Positions 41,216 through 54,421 are shown, numbered from the stretch's first letter. The stretch: 64,000 nt of DNA from Adiantum capillus-veneris (GCA_014529385.2 CM043955.1:141762640-141826639), one strand, 5' to 3'. Notes: a model not told the origin generated them from the sequence alone. Made by a program: numbers and translations.

Positions 41216-42126
41216 TTTCAATTAATGGGTATATGGCCTTTGGCATGTACACCAATATTTTCCCTAGCTTAGATACTATCATATGTGGTAGCTTGTCATG
41301 TGACTTCCATGTGGTGTATGAAGTGTACTAGCATTCATATGAGTTTTAGATGCGTCCAAAAGACCTCCATATCCTCATGGGAACCTCATATTTGTCGTGC
41401 TGAATTGGGGTGCCCCTTGGTGCTTCTTAGAACTAGATTCATTGGTACTACTACATTGTACTACACTAGCCATTTCTACTTAAGTAGCCTATCTTGTACA
41501 CACTTCTAGTATGAGTTTATGGTCAATAATATGATTTATTTTCAACTTGCTACATCTTGTGGATTGTGCCATTGATCATTGTTTAATTATCATTATGAAT
41601 GCTATACTTACCAAGCCACCCTAAGCCTTACAATTGGTATCGACATGAAAAGTAATTAAACTTCTTATGATTGTAGCATTTTAATTAGGATTCTTTCTTA
41701 GTAACCAAGCAATTGATTAATCATGTGTGGGCATGCCATTAGAGGACCCAAGTGAGCCACTACCCTCCATAAAAAATAGTATTTGATTAGGAGGAATCTA
41801 CACACACAATCTAGTAGAGTTTTTCATTCTTGCATTTGCCAATAACCCCATCAATCGAGTCACCAATATAACTCAAATTGACTCCTCATAACTCAGTTTG
41901 GGATAGCAAATGGATGATTTGGTAGATTAATTACATCTTTGGTTTTAAGAGTACTCCCTTTAAGCATATTTAGCACCATTTTCCTTGGTTTTTTACCTTC
42001 AAGTAGTTCTTTCAATTTCATAATCTACTTGCATTAGCCATACCATGTAAAAGCCCCTTTCACAAGATCACTCTTTGAACACCATTAGCACAAGTTATCA
42101 ACTTCTAATCCCTTTGCTAAGTTAAG

Positions 42127-42127
42127 T

Positions 42128-42155
<28 letters not shown>
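42127..42155 (+). repeat. (GT)n microsatellite
   Basis: About 29 bp of GT. Confidence 0.95.
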
Positions 42156-42159
<4 letters not shown>

Positions 42160-42687
42160 TGTACCCCAAGGAGACAAGTCAAAAAGTGATTATCCTCCCT
42201 ATCAGAAGCAAGGCATGTGGCTACTTGGTTACCCCACCAAATATAAGGAGTTGCCCCCTCACTAGTTTAAATGTTCAAAGCACCCTAATTTTGCATTAAG
42301 GGGTATGGGTGGACTTGAGAGAAGGTGGTAAGCTATGCTGCATGAAGAAATCGAGTCCGTCTAAAGGTGTTCTTGGGCTAAGCTTCAATGGTTGCCGAAC
42401 TCTTTTTAATAAGGCTTTTGGGTCCATAGTAGACGTTCCCCCATAGCTCCTCTTACCTTTTGCTTGGAGCACATTCTCACAAGCTATCCTCAAAGCTCTA
42501 AGAGCTCAAGCCCCTCGGCCAAGGAATCATTCCCACAAAGCTCAAGCTAAGTCCATATTTGAGGGGTGACTTCCCTCCTTGGCAAAAGGAGGTCAAGACT
42601 TAGGGAAAATAACAACCAAAAGCTTTGAAGAGCTTCAAGAAGGAACATTCTCAAGCCAAATCGAGCTTTGAATCCATGGGAACAATT

Positions 42688-42692
<5 letters not shown>

Positions 42693-42738
<46 letters not shown>
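42693..42738 (+). repeat. (TC)n microsatellite
   Basis: About 46 bp of uninterrupted TC. Confidence 0.97.
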
Positions 42739-42742
<4 letters not shown>

Positions 42743-43094
42743 TACAAATAAATTAAAAAATCTTACATAGCCAAGCACAATTTTTAAAATATATGCAATC
42801 GTTTTCAATTACGAAGATGACATAGGGCTTATGCTATTTTAAAGAGGTAGACATTGACTTGGATATACTTCCAAGCATTAAGGCCTCTCTAATTCCATGA
42901 CGGGAGAAAATGGAGAAGAGAAATTTAATGGCTAGGGGTTCCACATGTGGCAAACCAAGATGTAGGGACATCTTATTGAAAGGAAATTGTGGTCCGTTGT
43001 CAAGCTTAAGCCATCCAATGAACGATCCACTAGTGAGGGCACTCAAACAAGAGCACTTAGTGTGCAAGCTCAATCCAAGGACGAGCAAGATTTA

Positions 43095-43397
43095 TGAATA
43101 ATTATCATTGCACTGCGTGATAATTATATGCACTTCCTTCACGCTTGCACCATTGCAATTCAAGTTTGGAACATTAAAGAGAATAATTTTGGTGCAAAAA
43201 CAAAGCAAAGAAGAATTAGTTTGAAGAAAAGATTGTACAAATTGGGGAGGATGTCTCTAGTCTCGTCAATAGACTAATGAGCCTCATTAGCCAACTCACA
43301 TGCATCAATCGTGAGATTCATGAAGAAGACAACATGGTGATTCTCTTGAGTGTGTTACCTCCCTCATATGATCACATTGTCGTTATCCTAGGATAGA
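43095..43397 (+). pseudogene. Ty1/copia gag fragment
   Basis: The + strand reads IIIALRDNYMHFLHACTIAI and QVWNIKENNFGAKTKQRRIS. After a one-base shift near 43240 it reads IGEDVSSLVNRLMSLISQLT and HEEDNMVILLSVLPPSYDHI. This is the copia gag (UBN2) signature: VW...K...L..L, the HxxxxxxLxxQL helix and the LLxSLPxSYD motif. It stops at TAG near 43395. No zinc knuckle, protease or polymerase follows. Confidence 0.75.
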
Positions 43398-43947
43398 AAA
43401 ACACTACACCAACCATTGGATAAGGAAGAGAGGAAGCAATTGAAGAAGACTGAATCGAGTAGAGCAAATGGAGTATTTGTTGCATTGTCATCAACATTAG
43501 TAGTTTCATCTAGTTTATTCAATAAAAAGAAGTGTCACACGTGTTGCTATTCGTATGATCTTATGTAGCTTGTAATGGCTCTGACGAGGTCGACTGCCCT
43601 TCGACCATAAGAGCCGTGAGGACCACACTAACTTATTCTTTGGATATAATGAATGAAGCAATTCTCACCAAGAGCTCCACCACATCTATGTCTCCTACTG
43701 CACTACACCCCATCGTGCACTTGTACACACATGCTCCCGCAGCGCCTCACGAGTGGTATCGGAGGGGCTTCCCGATCCGCTCTCAGGGCATGCAAGGACT
43801 TTGAAACAAGCTATGGTTTGAGCATTAGAGTGCAATGAACCTTGGAGCTTGACTGGGCAAGGTCTGTAGACAAGAAAGAAATTGGTTCTCTTCTATTTAG
43901 GTGCTCCAAATCTTGGAACCGCCTTTGAAGGTTGCGAGAAGCAACTG
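43398..43947 (+). other. Spacer after the copia gag fragment
   Basis: No recognised gene. Confidence 0.5.
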
Positions 43948-44003
43948 CCTTGTATTACCTTTTAGTTGCGAGAAGCAACTCGCAACTAAAAGGTAATACA
44001 AGG
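43948..44003. repeat. Perfect inverted repeat, 25-bp arms, 6-bp loop
   Basis: Arm 43948-43972 (CCTTGTATTACCTTTTAGTT then GCGAG) is exactly complementary to 43979-44003, with loop AAGCAA. The 16-mer GTTGCGAGAAGCAACT at 43965-43980 also occurs just upstream at 43931-43946. Confidence 0.97.
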
Positions 44004-44221
44004 AAAATGCACACAGCGTTGGATTTTTTGGAGAGACAGATAGAGTTGAAAAATCAAAAATCAATGCTATGAACTGCAATGCAGTAGCATTTTTGGAAAA
44101 CATAGCAATGGTGATTCTTTTTATAATAGTGCTAACCCTTTCTTGAAATGAAACCAGTAGCACTACAAAGAGAGGGCACAAGGAGAAGCAGCAAGAAAAC
44201 GAAGAGTGTGTATACTCAATA

Positions 44222-44222
<1 letters not shown>

Positions 44223-44272
<50 letters not shown>

Positions 44273-44356
44273 TTGGCAAGGAAATAGAGCCAGAGAAAGC
44301 TTCTCCGGCATCAAAATCAATGAGAGAAAGGCGACGCATACATAGATCAGCCCGGC

Positions 44357-44407
<51 letters not shown>

Positions 44408-44421
44408 ACATACACACACAT
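44223..44421 (+). repeat. (AC)n, C36 homopolymer and (AC)n cluster
   Basis: (AC)n at 44223-44270, 36 consecutive C at 44358-44393, then (AC)n to 44421. Confidence 0.95.
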
Positions 44422-45764
44422 CAATTTTCAGCTTTTGATGCTTTTGGCATCAACTTTCATGGCATCTGATCTCCTTTTAGCGCTTTCGGCATCGGCATTG
44501 GCATCAACATCGATGAGCACTGTTTTGACACACTCATGAGTGCTTCTTGATCTATGCTTATTGTGGTTCAGAGATTGATTTTCTCTGAGATTTAGCATAC
44601 CCATGTCAGCTCATATATACAAGTGGAGACAGGTTCACATGTGTTTATTTGCTACAGGTGTCTTGCACCGTTCTCTATAGTTTTCAGAGAGCTTGTTATT
44701 GCTATACCATTTTGGCACATATATGGTATCTGTGGCTACATGCTTGGACTAGTCGGCTATGGTTGACATAATTTTTCTCTAGTGTGATAGTATGCATTAT
44801 TTTATGCCTGCTTATCACTTGTGGAGCTACTTTTTCTGTCGAGAGCGGTTTTCACTCCCTGCAGGGAGAGACATCAATAGAGATTGCTTGCACTCTTTTG
44901 GCATGTGTTTGTGCATGGATCTTGCTACACTAGAAGTGACTACCTTTACATGTACATTGAGTTGAGGATACTAACACTATACGATGTTATGGAGCCATCT
45001 TTGGCTTGATCTTTTGGCAGTTACTTGGCCATTTATGAGACTCGGTTCAAAAGAGCCCTTTTTGAGATTGTGGCTAGTCATTGAGTCTGCATAACCTTTT
45101 GTGAGGGTCGTTGCATGAGGCTTTTTGAAGCCATGCACTAAGGGCCGGGTGAGCTAGGTAAGGTCGCTAGAGACCCCTTTTATGGCCTCACCATAGATTA
45201 TATATAGACGGTTTAGGTGCTTTTGACGTTGAGTTGGAAGTCATCCGTGCTCTATTAAGAATTTATGCTGCCATTTTATGCCAGTACATGCTTTGAAATC
45301 ATTTGATCTTGTTATGCATTATTTTACATTCATTTTGGGTTGATATTTTGATCTCCGAACAAAGAAGAATCTGCTCGATTTTTTTCATGAGTCGTTGGTG
45401 TAGCCAACGTTGGTCGACCTTAGAAAATGGCACGAGGAGGCATGGGTTGGCTGTCAGGTGCATGGCAAAGAGTTAAAGTAGGTACCAAGGTTCTGGGCAG
45501 ACAGGTAACAACAGATATGTATGACTAATGTGATCTTTTAGGCCAAGAGGGCTTCAAAGTGGGCTAAATGGGATGGCAGATGAAGGAGGATCACATGGTT
45601 GGTTTTTGGCTTGGAAATGAAGTCCTTGAAATGCTGAGTGAGGAGATTTAGATGGCCCATCAAACAGAGCCACGATAATTGGATGCTTTGTGTGTGTCAC
45701 AAAAGTCTTTCTCAAGGCCTACAAAGGAGGGGGCGAGGCCAAGAAGTAGGGGATGAGAGAGAAA

Positions 45765-45799
<35 letters not shown>

Positions 45800-46335
45800 G
45801 CTTCCTTTGTACACAAGGGGAAAGAGGGACACATGTCTGCTCCCTAGCCTAGATGCCCACAAGGTGTACTCAAATCCTATTGGATGGCCTTGGAGGTGGA
45901 CCAATGAGAATTAGGCTAGATTAAGTTTAATTAAATTAAAAACACTTAATAAAAGAATCAATAGGAATTAAGCTCTCTAGAAGACTATTGGACAGTCTCC
46001 CAAGGGGTCCAATGAGCATTCAACAGCTCAATGGCTTGCCTGATTCCTATTGGCCAGGAGACAAAGGGATCCAATGAGAGTTAAGTTGCATTAATTAATT
46101 AGCAAAAGCTCTCACAAAAGGGGAAAGGGGGACACATGTCAAAAGGCTATCACTTATGCTCCTGAAATCCTATTGGCTAAGCCTAGGGAGGTCAAATGGG
46201 GTGTCTGCATGAGCAAATAGCAAGAGGGGTCGACCAAGAGAGAGAGGGGGCTGATCTTTCAAAGGCATTATTGACTTACACACACACACAATCTATGTGT
46301 GAAGCAAGAAGACTCTCTCTCGCCTTCTCAAGCTT
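44422..46335 (+). other. Intergenic DNA with diverged local repeats
   Basis: No gene. (CA)n lies at 45768-45798. From 45800 to 46200, three diverged units share GGGGAAAGxGGGACACATGT, TCCTATTGG and a ...TCCAATGAGxxTTA end, and look like an old tandem array. Confidence 0.55.
45768..45798 (+). repeat. (CA)n microsatellite
   Basis: About 31 bp of CA. Confidence 0.95.
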
Positions 46336-46337
46336 TA

Positions 46338-47646
46338 ACACTAGAATGGTAATATGAGACTTTTATGTCCTTGGACACTTTTGTGTCTTGTTAAGTGACC
46401 ATTTTGCTTGAATTATTTGAAGAGTATGAAAATTAATTTTTAGGTGCTATATATCCACAAAGTTGCCTTATGAGCTGGAAAAAACTTAGCTTTTTTTTTT
46501 TAGTATCGATCTCGCCATTAACCTTACTCTTGCACAACATTTTTGAACCTAAACTGTGTGAAAAAAGGGTCATGTTTTTTGTTTTTTTTCAATTTTTGGC
46601 AACTATACCACTCTAAACTTCATGTTTGTGAGGTTTAGATGGCTAGAGGTTAGGCCTTCATAGTTCTCAACATGTTTTGATGCTTGTAGGGAGAGCTAAG
46701 TGTTAAAATTGAAAGTTATGACCAATTTACAAGAATTGCATAATCCTGTTTTTGGGCCAAAATTAGCACTTTTATTATTTTTTTGGTGGATTTCTTGATA
46801 TCCAAATTCAATTTTGATTGTGTAAGTGTAATGTATAACATAAATCTAATCTTCCTTGAGTTTTGGGGGACCTAATATGCTATATAGCATAGTATATGAT
46901 GATGGTTGAGTTTTTTGATATTGCTAGTTTCTCAATATTGCTAGTTTCTTAGGCCAATTGTGTGTATTTTGTAGGTAGTAACCATATCTAACCATAGACT
47001 ACAAACTTGGCTAGATATTGAGTAGTTTCTATGGTTTTCTAGAGGTCATAATGCTAAACCCAGTTTTTTCATGTTTGCTGTATTTAGCACTTTATCATTG
47101 CCCCCAAGGTTTCAATTGTAAGAGATCCATTATCCTTTTGACATGCTCCATGGATCCTTTTGAATCCAGAGGCCCAAAGGGAACTAAGAAAACATGTATA
47201 TAGTATTTGTATTGAGCATGACTATAGAAACTTTGATGATAGGTCCGTAGAATGGCTAAAATGCAACTTTTTTGTACTTTTTTTTTTTGCCCAAAAAAAA
47301 TTTAGTGAGGTAAAAGCAACCATATGTTTTGGTCACCAACCCATTGAAGTTAACAGGGCATTTTATCTCATGTCCTACAAAAATCTCCACTCTTATTTAT
47401 ATGCGATCAACCGTAAGAAATTGTTGTTTTGGGCAAAATGCACTGGTCCATCAACTTTGGAGGCTTGTAGGGACCAAGGGATGAGAAAAATTACAAGTTT
47501 CTCATTTTTTCCATATGTAGTAGTTATAGAACTATAAGCTCATGAAAGGATTTTTGAAAATGAGTGGATCTACTATGGTTTTGGAATTTTTTTCCCAAAA
47601 CCTTGAAAGGACACTTTTATGTCCTGTTAGGTTACCATTCTAGTGT
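46338..47646 (+). mobile_element. TIR element copy 1, 1309 bp, non-coding
   Basis: It begins ACACTAGAATGGTAA and ends with its exact reverse complement (TTACCATTCTAGTGT), flanked by TA on both sides (TTAA counted with the flank). Subterminal direct repeats GGACACTTTTGTGTCTTGTT (about 46371) and GGACACTTTTATGTCCTGTT (about 47609) occur at both ends. No transposase was recognised, so it is presumably mobilised by another element. A second copy is at 54719-58552. Confidence 0.75.
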
Positions 47647-47925
47647 TAATGGAAAGCTTATCACCTACTCCAAGCTTGTGAGAAGGGAGGCCTACACCAA
47701 CAACTCTTGGCTTTGTGATGCAAATACAACCAAGAGCCAAGCTTCAATGCATGCTCGTCTCCTCTACCATGCTAAGTACTAAGCTAAGTTATGCTAATAT
47801 GAGTGATTATGTGAGGAGATGTACATCTTTCTCGTAAGACTACTCCTTCTTCCTCTCAATCTACTCTCATACCCCGCTAGCTCTCACCATCTTCGAAGGT
47901 GTGTGAGGTCTTGGGTCTGATACCG

Positions 47926-48296
47926 TGAGGGAATTGATGTGTTTGATAAGTGTTGTGCTTAGTGCTTGAAGTTTCCATCTTCATTGCACTAGCTAGTACT
48001 GAAGAACACAAAGAATTGTATTGTAAAATGTCTCTCTTGATGGGAGAAACCATAATACAAAGCCTTTTGGAGGGGGGACCGGCTCCATGCGAATCCGGTC
48101 CTCAATTGTTGTCAATTGCTTAATTTCTCTCTCTTTTGAAGTATTGTTCATGCTATCTAACTAGGTGTTATGCTTTTAGTTGCTCTCTCCACCCAAGCAC
48201 TCTTGTTATTCTCATTAGGAATCTATTCTTATGAAATGCTCACTATGTTCACGCTATTTTCCGCTACACACAATTTTCTAGGCCATTAAATGTTAC
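47926..48296 (-). repeat. Candidate copia-type LTR (minus strand)
   Basis: On the minus strand the sequence ...ATCAATTCCCTCA is followed by CGGTATCAGACCC, close to the initiator-tRNA-Met primer site TGGTATCAGAGC of copia elements. The putative LTR would run from TGTAAC (minus, 48296) to 47926. No partner LTR was found. Confidence 0.35.
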
Positions 48297-50320
48297 ATCC
48301 TCTCATGGTAAATAATTCCTTGTTGAAGCATCCAAGGTTTAAACTATTTATGAGCATTTGGGACTTCATTGTGAATGTGATGAGGAAAATGGGATCTGGG
48401 AAAAAAAATTCAAACTGCATACAACTCTTGGGATTAGGGGCCACTTCAAGGGTCATTGTAAATGAGAAACTATCATCAGCCATTAGGGTAGGAAGATCTG
48501 TTAGGCAAGGATGTCTACTCAGCCCTCTCTTGTTTGTAGTTGCAACTCACCCACTGTTTTTCTTTCTATTTGCACAAGTTAAGAATGGGAACCTTAAAGG
48601 ACTGAAGATAGGGGATGAGCACATACTGGCTTTGGGTTTTACCGATGACACTATAACCTTTCTACCTGCTGAGAATGCTAACATATGAAAATCTATGTCA
48701 TATTTGAGTGTGTATTCACTGGCTATTCGTCTACATCAGAATCTTAGCAAGTCTTAGCTAATTGATGTCTCTCTAGAACAATTTCATAATCTCATTTGAG
48801 ATGGCAAAAGAGTCCCAAGGGGAGCTATTTTTAGGCATTTAGGGTATCCATTGGGAGTGAATGTTTCTGCTAAGCAGCTCACTCAATGGGTGGAAGATAG
48901 AATTCAATGTAAAGTGGCTTCTTGGCACTGTATTGAATGGCCTATTCATGTTAGATTGTGATTTGTGCAAGCTATTATGATACCCTACCTGATGTATTTC
49001 TTACCTTTGTTGGAATGGTCTAATAGTACATTCAACAAGTTTAAACCTAAAACATTGAAGTTCTTTTCGGGATCATCTGTTGATGCATGGGTTGCATGGG
49101 ACTGTTGCTATGCCTATTAACCTTGGAGGGTTGGGGGTCATTAATTTGAAATGCACATGCTTGCAAGGAGGGAAACACTGTTGAAAGATATGTTTGCTAG
49201 TGATACCTACTAGGCCAGAATCATGTGGATACTCACGGACAAATCACTTGTGTACTTTTATGGGGTGTGGGACATGCCTGCATGGGACAAATTATTCTTA
49301 GCAACTCCTATCAAACTGTGTGGTATTACTCCTAACATGTTTTCTCAATTATGGAAAGTTGTTTTCTCTCTATTGATTTGGTAGTGTAGAGCTAGATACA
49401 TTGGCAATTCACTGCTGACAGCTGAGTCATGTTTTTGGAGTTTTGTTCTTAAAAGGCCCCCTGCTTTGTTTTTGGGTAAAAAAGCTTCAACCCTCTTCAG
49501 AAGAGGGTTAAGCTCAATCAATCAAATAGCTGACTCTAAGGGCAGTCTTGTTGCTTTTATGGTTGCCAAAAGAAGATTCAGACTTGGGCATGGACCTAGA
49601 ATTGCTTGGGGGTAGTTGTGTACTCATGTGTTCAACCTCAGAGTGCCTTGTAATTTGGATGTAACCCTCATATTTAAAGATTGGGTATTGCCAGATACTA
49701 CAGCCAGTTGGTGGTCTTCACCCACTAAAGTATTCTATATGCACTTGATCCACGAACTCAGATTCAGGACATATGTAATCAGATATGGACGTTTCAGTAT
49801 ACACAAAGTTGGTGGGTGCAAAAGCTATCGAATGTATGTGAATCATCAATGTTTTTCAGACACAAAAATTTGATGTGGAAATTTCTTACAGGAGATCTCC
49901 CTATAGGGGAACTATTAGCAAGGAAGAACATGTCAGATGGTAAATGTCCCATATATGGTCAATTAGAAACTATCATGCATCTACTTTGGAACAATGCCAT
50001 AGTTCATTTGTGGTGGTAATGTCTATACAATATATGCATGATGCAATGGAATGTAAAGGTTACTAAGTATAAATTGACTTTTGGTGCAATCAAGACTGCA
50101 GATGAGGGCTTGTATTTATGTATTATCTCACTTAGAGTGTGGATGTTGTCCTTTTTGTGGAATGCCAAAAATTCAGCTTTGTTTGATTCTCATACATTCC
50201 AGAGTTTTACCTTACCCTGGTCTATGACAAGAGATAAGTTGATGGAGGACTATCTAGCTCTGTCTGATCATAAGCAAACTAAGATGACGGTTTTGATCAT
50301 CCTCATGTAACAAAATGTAA
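48297..50320 (+). pseudogene. LINE-3: reverse transcriptase to C-terminus remnant
   Basis: The + strand reads SSAIRVGRSVRQGCLLSPLL and ILALGFTDDTITFLPAENAN (catalytic F-T-DD in place of FADD; 48480-48688). Frames with stops then follow: VPRGAIFRHLGYPLGVNVSA, QCKVASWHCIEW and RGLSSINQIADSKG. The end is MWKFLTGDLPIGELLARKN with CPIYGQLETIMHLLW, a zf-RVT-like finger (second Cys replaced by Tyr; 49870-50020). The endonuclease is missing, so it is 5' truncated. It is a different subfamily from LINE-1/2. Confidence 0.8.
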
Positions 50321-50332
50321 TATAGAGAAAAT

Positions 50333-50335
<3 letters not shown>

Positions 50336-50371
<36 letters not shown>

Positions 50372-50676
50372 CACAAAAGAAAGGAAATCATAGCTTCGCC
50401 ACAAAATTAAGAGACTGGAAAGTAAAATACACTACGTGAGTTTGAGGAACAAGGAGAGGGACGGCTGAGCAAGAGATGAGATAGAAGCAAAAATCTAGAG
50501 AGAGAGAGAGGGGGGGGGGGGGAGAAAGAACCATAGGTATCCTCCATGATAGAGACGCTTGAGAAACAGAGATGAAGAAAGAGAACCATTGCAATAGATA
50601 GATGGAGAGAGAATCCACCATGATACAGATGCTAAAAAAGAGAGATAAATAGAGAGAGAGAGAGAGAGAGAGAGAG
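50336..50676 (+). repeat. (GA)n-rich segment
   Basis: (GA)n at 50336-50366, GA then G13 at 50495-50522, and (GA)n at 50651-50676. Confidence 0.9.
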
Positions 50677-51798
50677 TTACCCAAAGGTCACCTTCATATG
50701 GTAACAATCCTTGGATTCATGACCCCCTTTACCACAAAATTGATAGTGGACCATCATGGGGCATTCTTGAGGTGGGTGGCCGGGGTTATTGCAGTTTCTG
50801 CACCGTACCTGAGACCTAGTCTCTTGTTGAGCTTTTAGTTCTTCTAGCTCTCTTTTAAGTTGTGCCACCATATCTATCTCTTGAGATGACCAAGTTGATG
50901 TAGCCATGGAAGTCTTTTATTCTTGTAGTTCCCTCTACAATTTTAGGGTTTCTAGCTCTCTTTTGAGAGCCATCAGAGTGTCAACAATAGGGTCATCCAT
51001 AAGAACAACAGGCAAAGAGTTATCTGGTGAGTTAGAAAATTGTACTCTGGTATTTTCAATTCTGGTGGCGGGCGGCTGCAAAATCATCTAATGTAGCCTC
51101 AGTCTGCAAGGTTTCTTGAAGATTTTGATGAGATGAAGTGGGCAAGGCCTTCTCCGCCCACTTCTTAATCATACAATCTCCTCATTGTTGGGGTAGGCTA
51201 GCTACAAGGGATCTATCCTATGTCATCAATTTGGCCAAAGTTTCCCAGGTCTCAACTCCAAGCTTTCCAATTGGTCCATATCCTTCTCCCTATAGTTTCC
51301 CAAGTAAAACTTAGTAGTAAAGGCCACTTTGAGGGCATTTCAGTTGGTGAAGTGACCCTCTGGAAACTGACTATACCACTTGTCGACCAATCCCTCTATG
51401 GTGGAGGGGAAAAGAACCATATAGGAATCTTATCGGTTTATCCCATGACTTTGACAAAGTGATAAGAATCGGCTCACATGGTCGACGACATCCTCAAGAG
51501 ACAGTCCCTTAAAAGTAGAAAACTTGATGATGACCCTCGTCAATTCCTCCGCTATGATAGGCCATATAAGGAGGATGGAAGGTGGCTTTGGAGAAGAGGT
51601 TGGAGAGGGAGATGATGGTGGGGATGGTGATGGTGACCTTTGTGACTGACTCAGGCAAGGCTTAAGCAAAGGTAGAGGCAATGGTGCATGCAAGGTAGGA
51701 GAAGGTGAGTACAAGTGACGACAGTGATGAATCTTTGTAGCACTTCTAAAACATGCTCCACTTGACTTAGAGAGAGTAACAGGCATGCACAGATGCAA
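50677..51798 (-). pseudogene. Element F: gag fragment related to element C
   Basis: On the minus strand, 51600-51430 has VIIKFSTFKGLSLEDVVDHV, matching the C gag core. About 51170-51060 has MIKKWAEKALPTSSHQNLQE. 50907-50677 has QLKRELEELKAQQETRS and paired knuckles CRNCNNPGHPPQEC and CGKGGHESKDC. Spacing and order match 18684-19591. Only gag remains, with several stops. Confidence 0.75.
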
Positions 51799-53533
51799 AA
51801 ATAGGGTTTCCTAAAATTTAGGCTAAAATTTAGAATAGGTGGTCGGAGCGGTTACAAATGCCTATGACACCCTAGAATGTGGCCACACCATTTGCCTACC
51901 TCAATTTGACTTCCCAGGTGACTGGGCTAGCTTGCAAGACCCAATAGAGTCCCTCTAGGCGTTCCAAAAATGAGAGCACTTGTAGATGGAAATGGTGCAC
52001 AATGATCTCTAGTGGTGGGTTGATGTGGATGCAGTATGCATGTGAACTCACAAGCTAGCTCAAACCGGAAGAAAATGTGAAGACATGAAGATAAAATTGA
52101 ACAAAGAATTAAACAATGAACAAGAACTGTAACAGTAGCACAGACAACCACAAAGCCCTCCAAGACAAAACCCTCTACATAATCAAATTACCATACAAAC
52201 ACTAGTCTTGTTGCGACCAACTCTACCCAGTCCACGACTACCACAACAAGGTACAATGGGGATGTAGAGGTTGAGATGCAATGAAGAGTGTAGTGTGTGC
52301 AACGGAACACGGCACAATTGAATCACAATGTAACTACATAACAGGACTACAAGGCTTACATGCCCAACTACAGACAACCAAGGTGAAGTGCCCCAAAGCC
52401 TAGTGCCCAAGAGTGCAAGGGGAGTGCTCCAAAATGTGACACACACAGTGGAATCACACACAAGGCAAGCGTATGGCAAGACTCTATCGATACTCTCAAG
52501 ACTATAGCGAGACTATGTCAAGACTGTCCTTGCTATCCACATCATGATGTATATATTTGCAAGCCGAGGCCACTACATATCTATTGCTACTACAAATATA
52601 TAGCCAAGGAAATTTTTGGAAATTGGAAATATTGATGCTAGTGGCCTATGGAAGCCCTTGGTGAGTTTGGCCACTAGACGGCCTAGACCAAAGAACTCTT
52701 CTTTGGTAGCTCTTAAATGCTCTAAAAAGGGTGGCCACACTCTGTGTCATGAATGCTATCTCTTTGGACATGGTGTTCCGAGTCCCACCCCAGAGTACCC
52801 GAGAGCCCGGACCAAGTATGGTCCAACTCAAAGAGAATGTCCTCTGGAGCACGTCCACCAAGGTGACCATGCAAGCTAAGCCCTATGTAGCCCTGTAGCC
52901 CCGCTACATATTGTCAAAAAGACTAGGGTCAACTCCTTAAAACAACATGAGCAAGCTCATCAACAGTAAGACTAGCAACCACACAAACATGGTGCAAACA
53001 AGCAATGGTAGGTAAACAAGACACACAACACCTTGGCATGGAGCAAAGTCGGCATGGTCATATTGTGCCATCGACAAGGGCAAGCAATGTGAGCCAATTG
53101 CCAGTCAAATACAATCGGCTATTGGTAGCATTTGACCAAAAAGGTTAACACACATTGCACACACAATGCTTGAACCGAGCACCTCCAACCCTAGAGTAGC
53201 TTGCCTTACCACATTTGGCTATGTGTGTGTTCTTGCAATGTGTTGGCACTCACCAAGATAACATATAGCTAAACTTTTCCCCCCAAGAAAGCATTGTGAC
53301 CAACCTAGCTGGTCACCTCCACCTACACGCAGTGAAGCTAGCCGATATATAACATTATCCATCGACTTTGAGCCACTTATCACCTGTGAAAATCAGGGTA
53401 GCTCACCTCAACACCCAGCAACCCCAAGGGCCCTGGATCTTGAGCACCTCATGTCTCACCCAAAAATGCAAGCATGATGTGTACCATTATTTGCAGAGTG
53501 CTACCTACCATTGCAATTTCTCCCTTTATAGTA
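51799..53533 (+). other. Region without recognised genes
   Basis: AT/CA-rich sequence upstream (minus sense) of gag fragment F. Part could be its LTR or leader, but no LTR pair was seen. The 52616-52879 frame resembles nothing known. Confidence 0.45.
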
Positions 53534-53667
53534 ACTCCTTTTTGGGTGCTTTACAGCTACACTAAATGAGTGGCACCCACCTTTTTGGATGTCGCATGCT
53601 ACTCCTTTTTGGGTGCTTTATAGCTACACTAAATAAGTGGCACCCACCTTTTTGGATGTCACATGCT
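53534..53667 (+). repeat. 67-bp tandem repeat, two units
   Basis: Units at 53534-53600 and 53601-53667 begin ACTCCTTTTTGGGTGCTTTA and differ at about three positions. Confidence 0.9.
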
Positions 53668-53745
53668 ATGTAGAGGTCCACCCAACCACAAACACACATT
53701 GTGACATGCACACACACCCATGTAAACTGCAAATGCCAACCAATA

Positions 53746-53748
<3 letters not shown>

Positions 53749-53830
<82 letters not shown>
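53749..53830 (+). repeat. (TC)n microsatellite
   Basis: About 82 bp of uninterrupted TC, followed by C-rich sequence. Confidence 0.97.
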
Positions 53831-53832
<2 letters not shown>

Positions 53833-54387
53833 CCTCCCCCCCAAGATTCACTCTCTATAGAAAAAAACATGCCACTTGCTGCGAGCGAAAGTCTTGAAAA
53901 ATCCCCTATTTACAACTCATGTGAAGCAATAATGACCCCCCTTTGTACACGTATATGACATATAGTTACTAAAATTGGTATGCCTTTAACTTATATATAA
54001 GGTTTGCTATAATTTCTCACCTCCAAGTTAAAAAAATCAAACTTTATGCCATACAAGCTACATTTTTAAAGTCAATACCTTAATCACACTGGCTTGTATT
54101 CCTTTTATAGGGGCATGTAATGGGTTAACCACAAGTAATTTACTAGCAATAGTTGGCTTGTTTACTATTAAACCCTAATTTGCATGTTACCAATCTCTTC
54201 CACTACCCCTAAACACCCCTCATTTCTCCCTTGAAATACATATCACAACCTTCCCCCCTTATCTTTTAGTAATAAAGGAGAAATTATTAAAGGCCTACCC
54301 CTAACTTATATGCTTATATAGCCTCCCAAATAACCCTCTTCCCTTGCATTTACGTGGTATGATAAGTTTCTCATGGTAATTCCTTGG

Positions 54388-54421
<34 letters not shown>

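Larger units (their letters stand above)
41216..43094 (+). other. AT-rich intergenic DNA
   Basis: No gene is recognised. It contains (GT)n at 42127-42155 and (CT)n at 42693-42738. Confidence 0.6.

Noticed and set aside
43897-44419. ORFs with Cys/Val or Gly runs around 44 kb
   Set aside because: Translations of (AC)n and poly-C tracts.
46338-47646. Calling the TIR element an ordinary CACTA transposon
   Set aside because: The ends contain CACTA, but the flanks do not show a matching 3-bp duplication in either copy; TA fits both.
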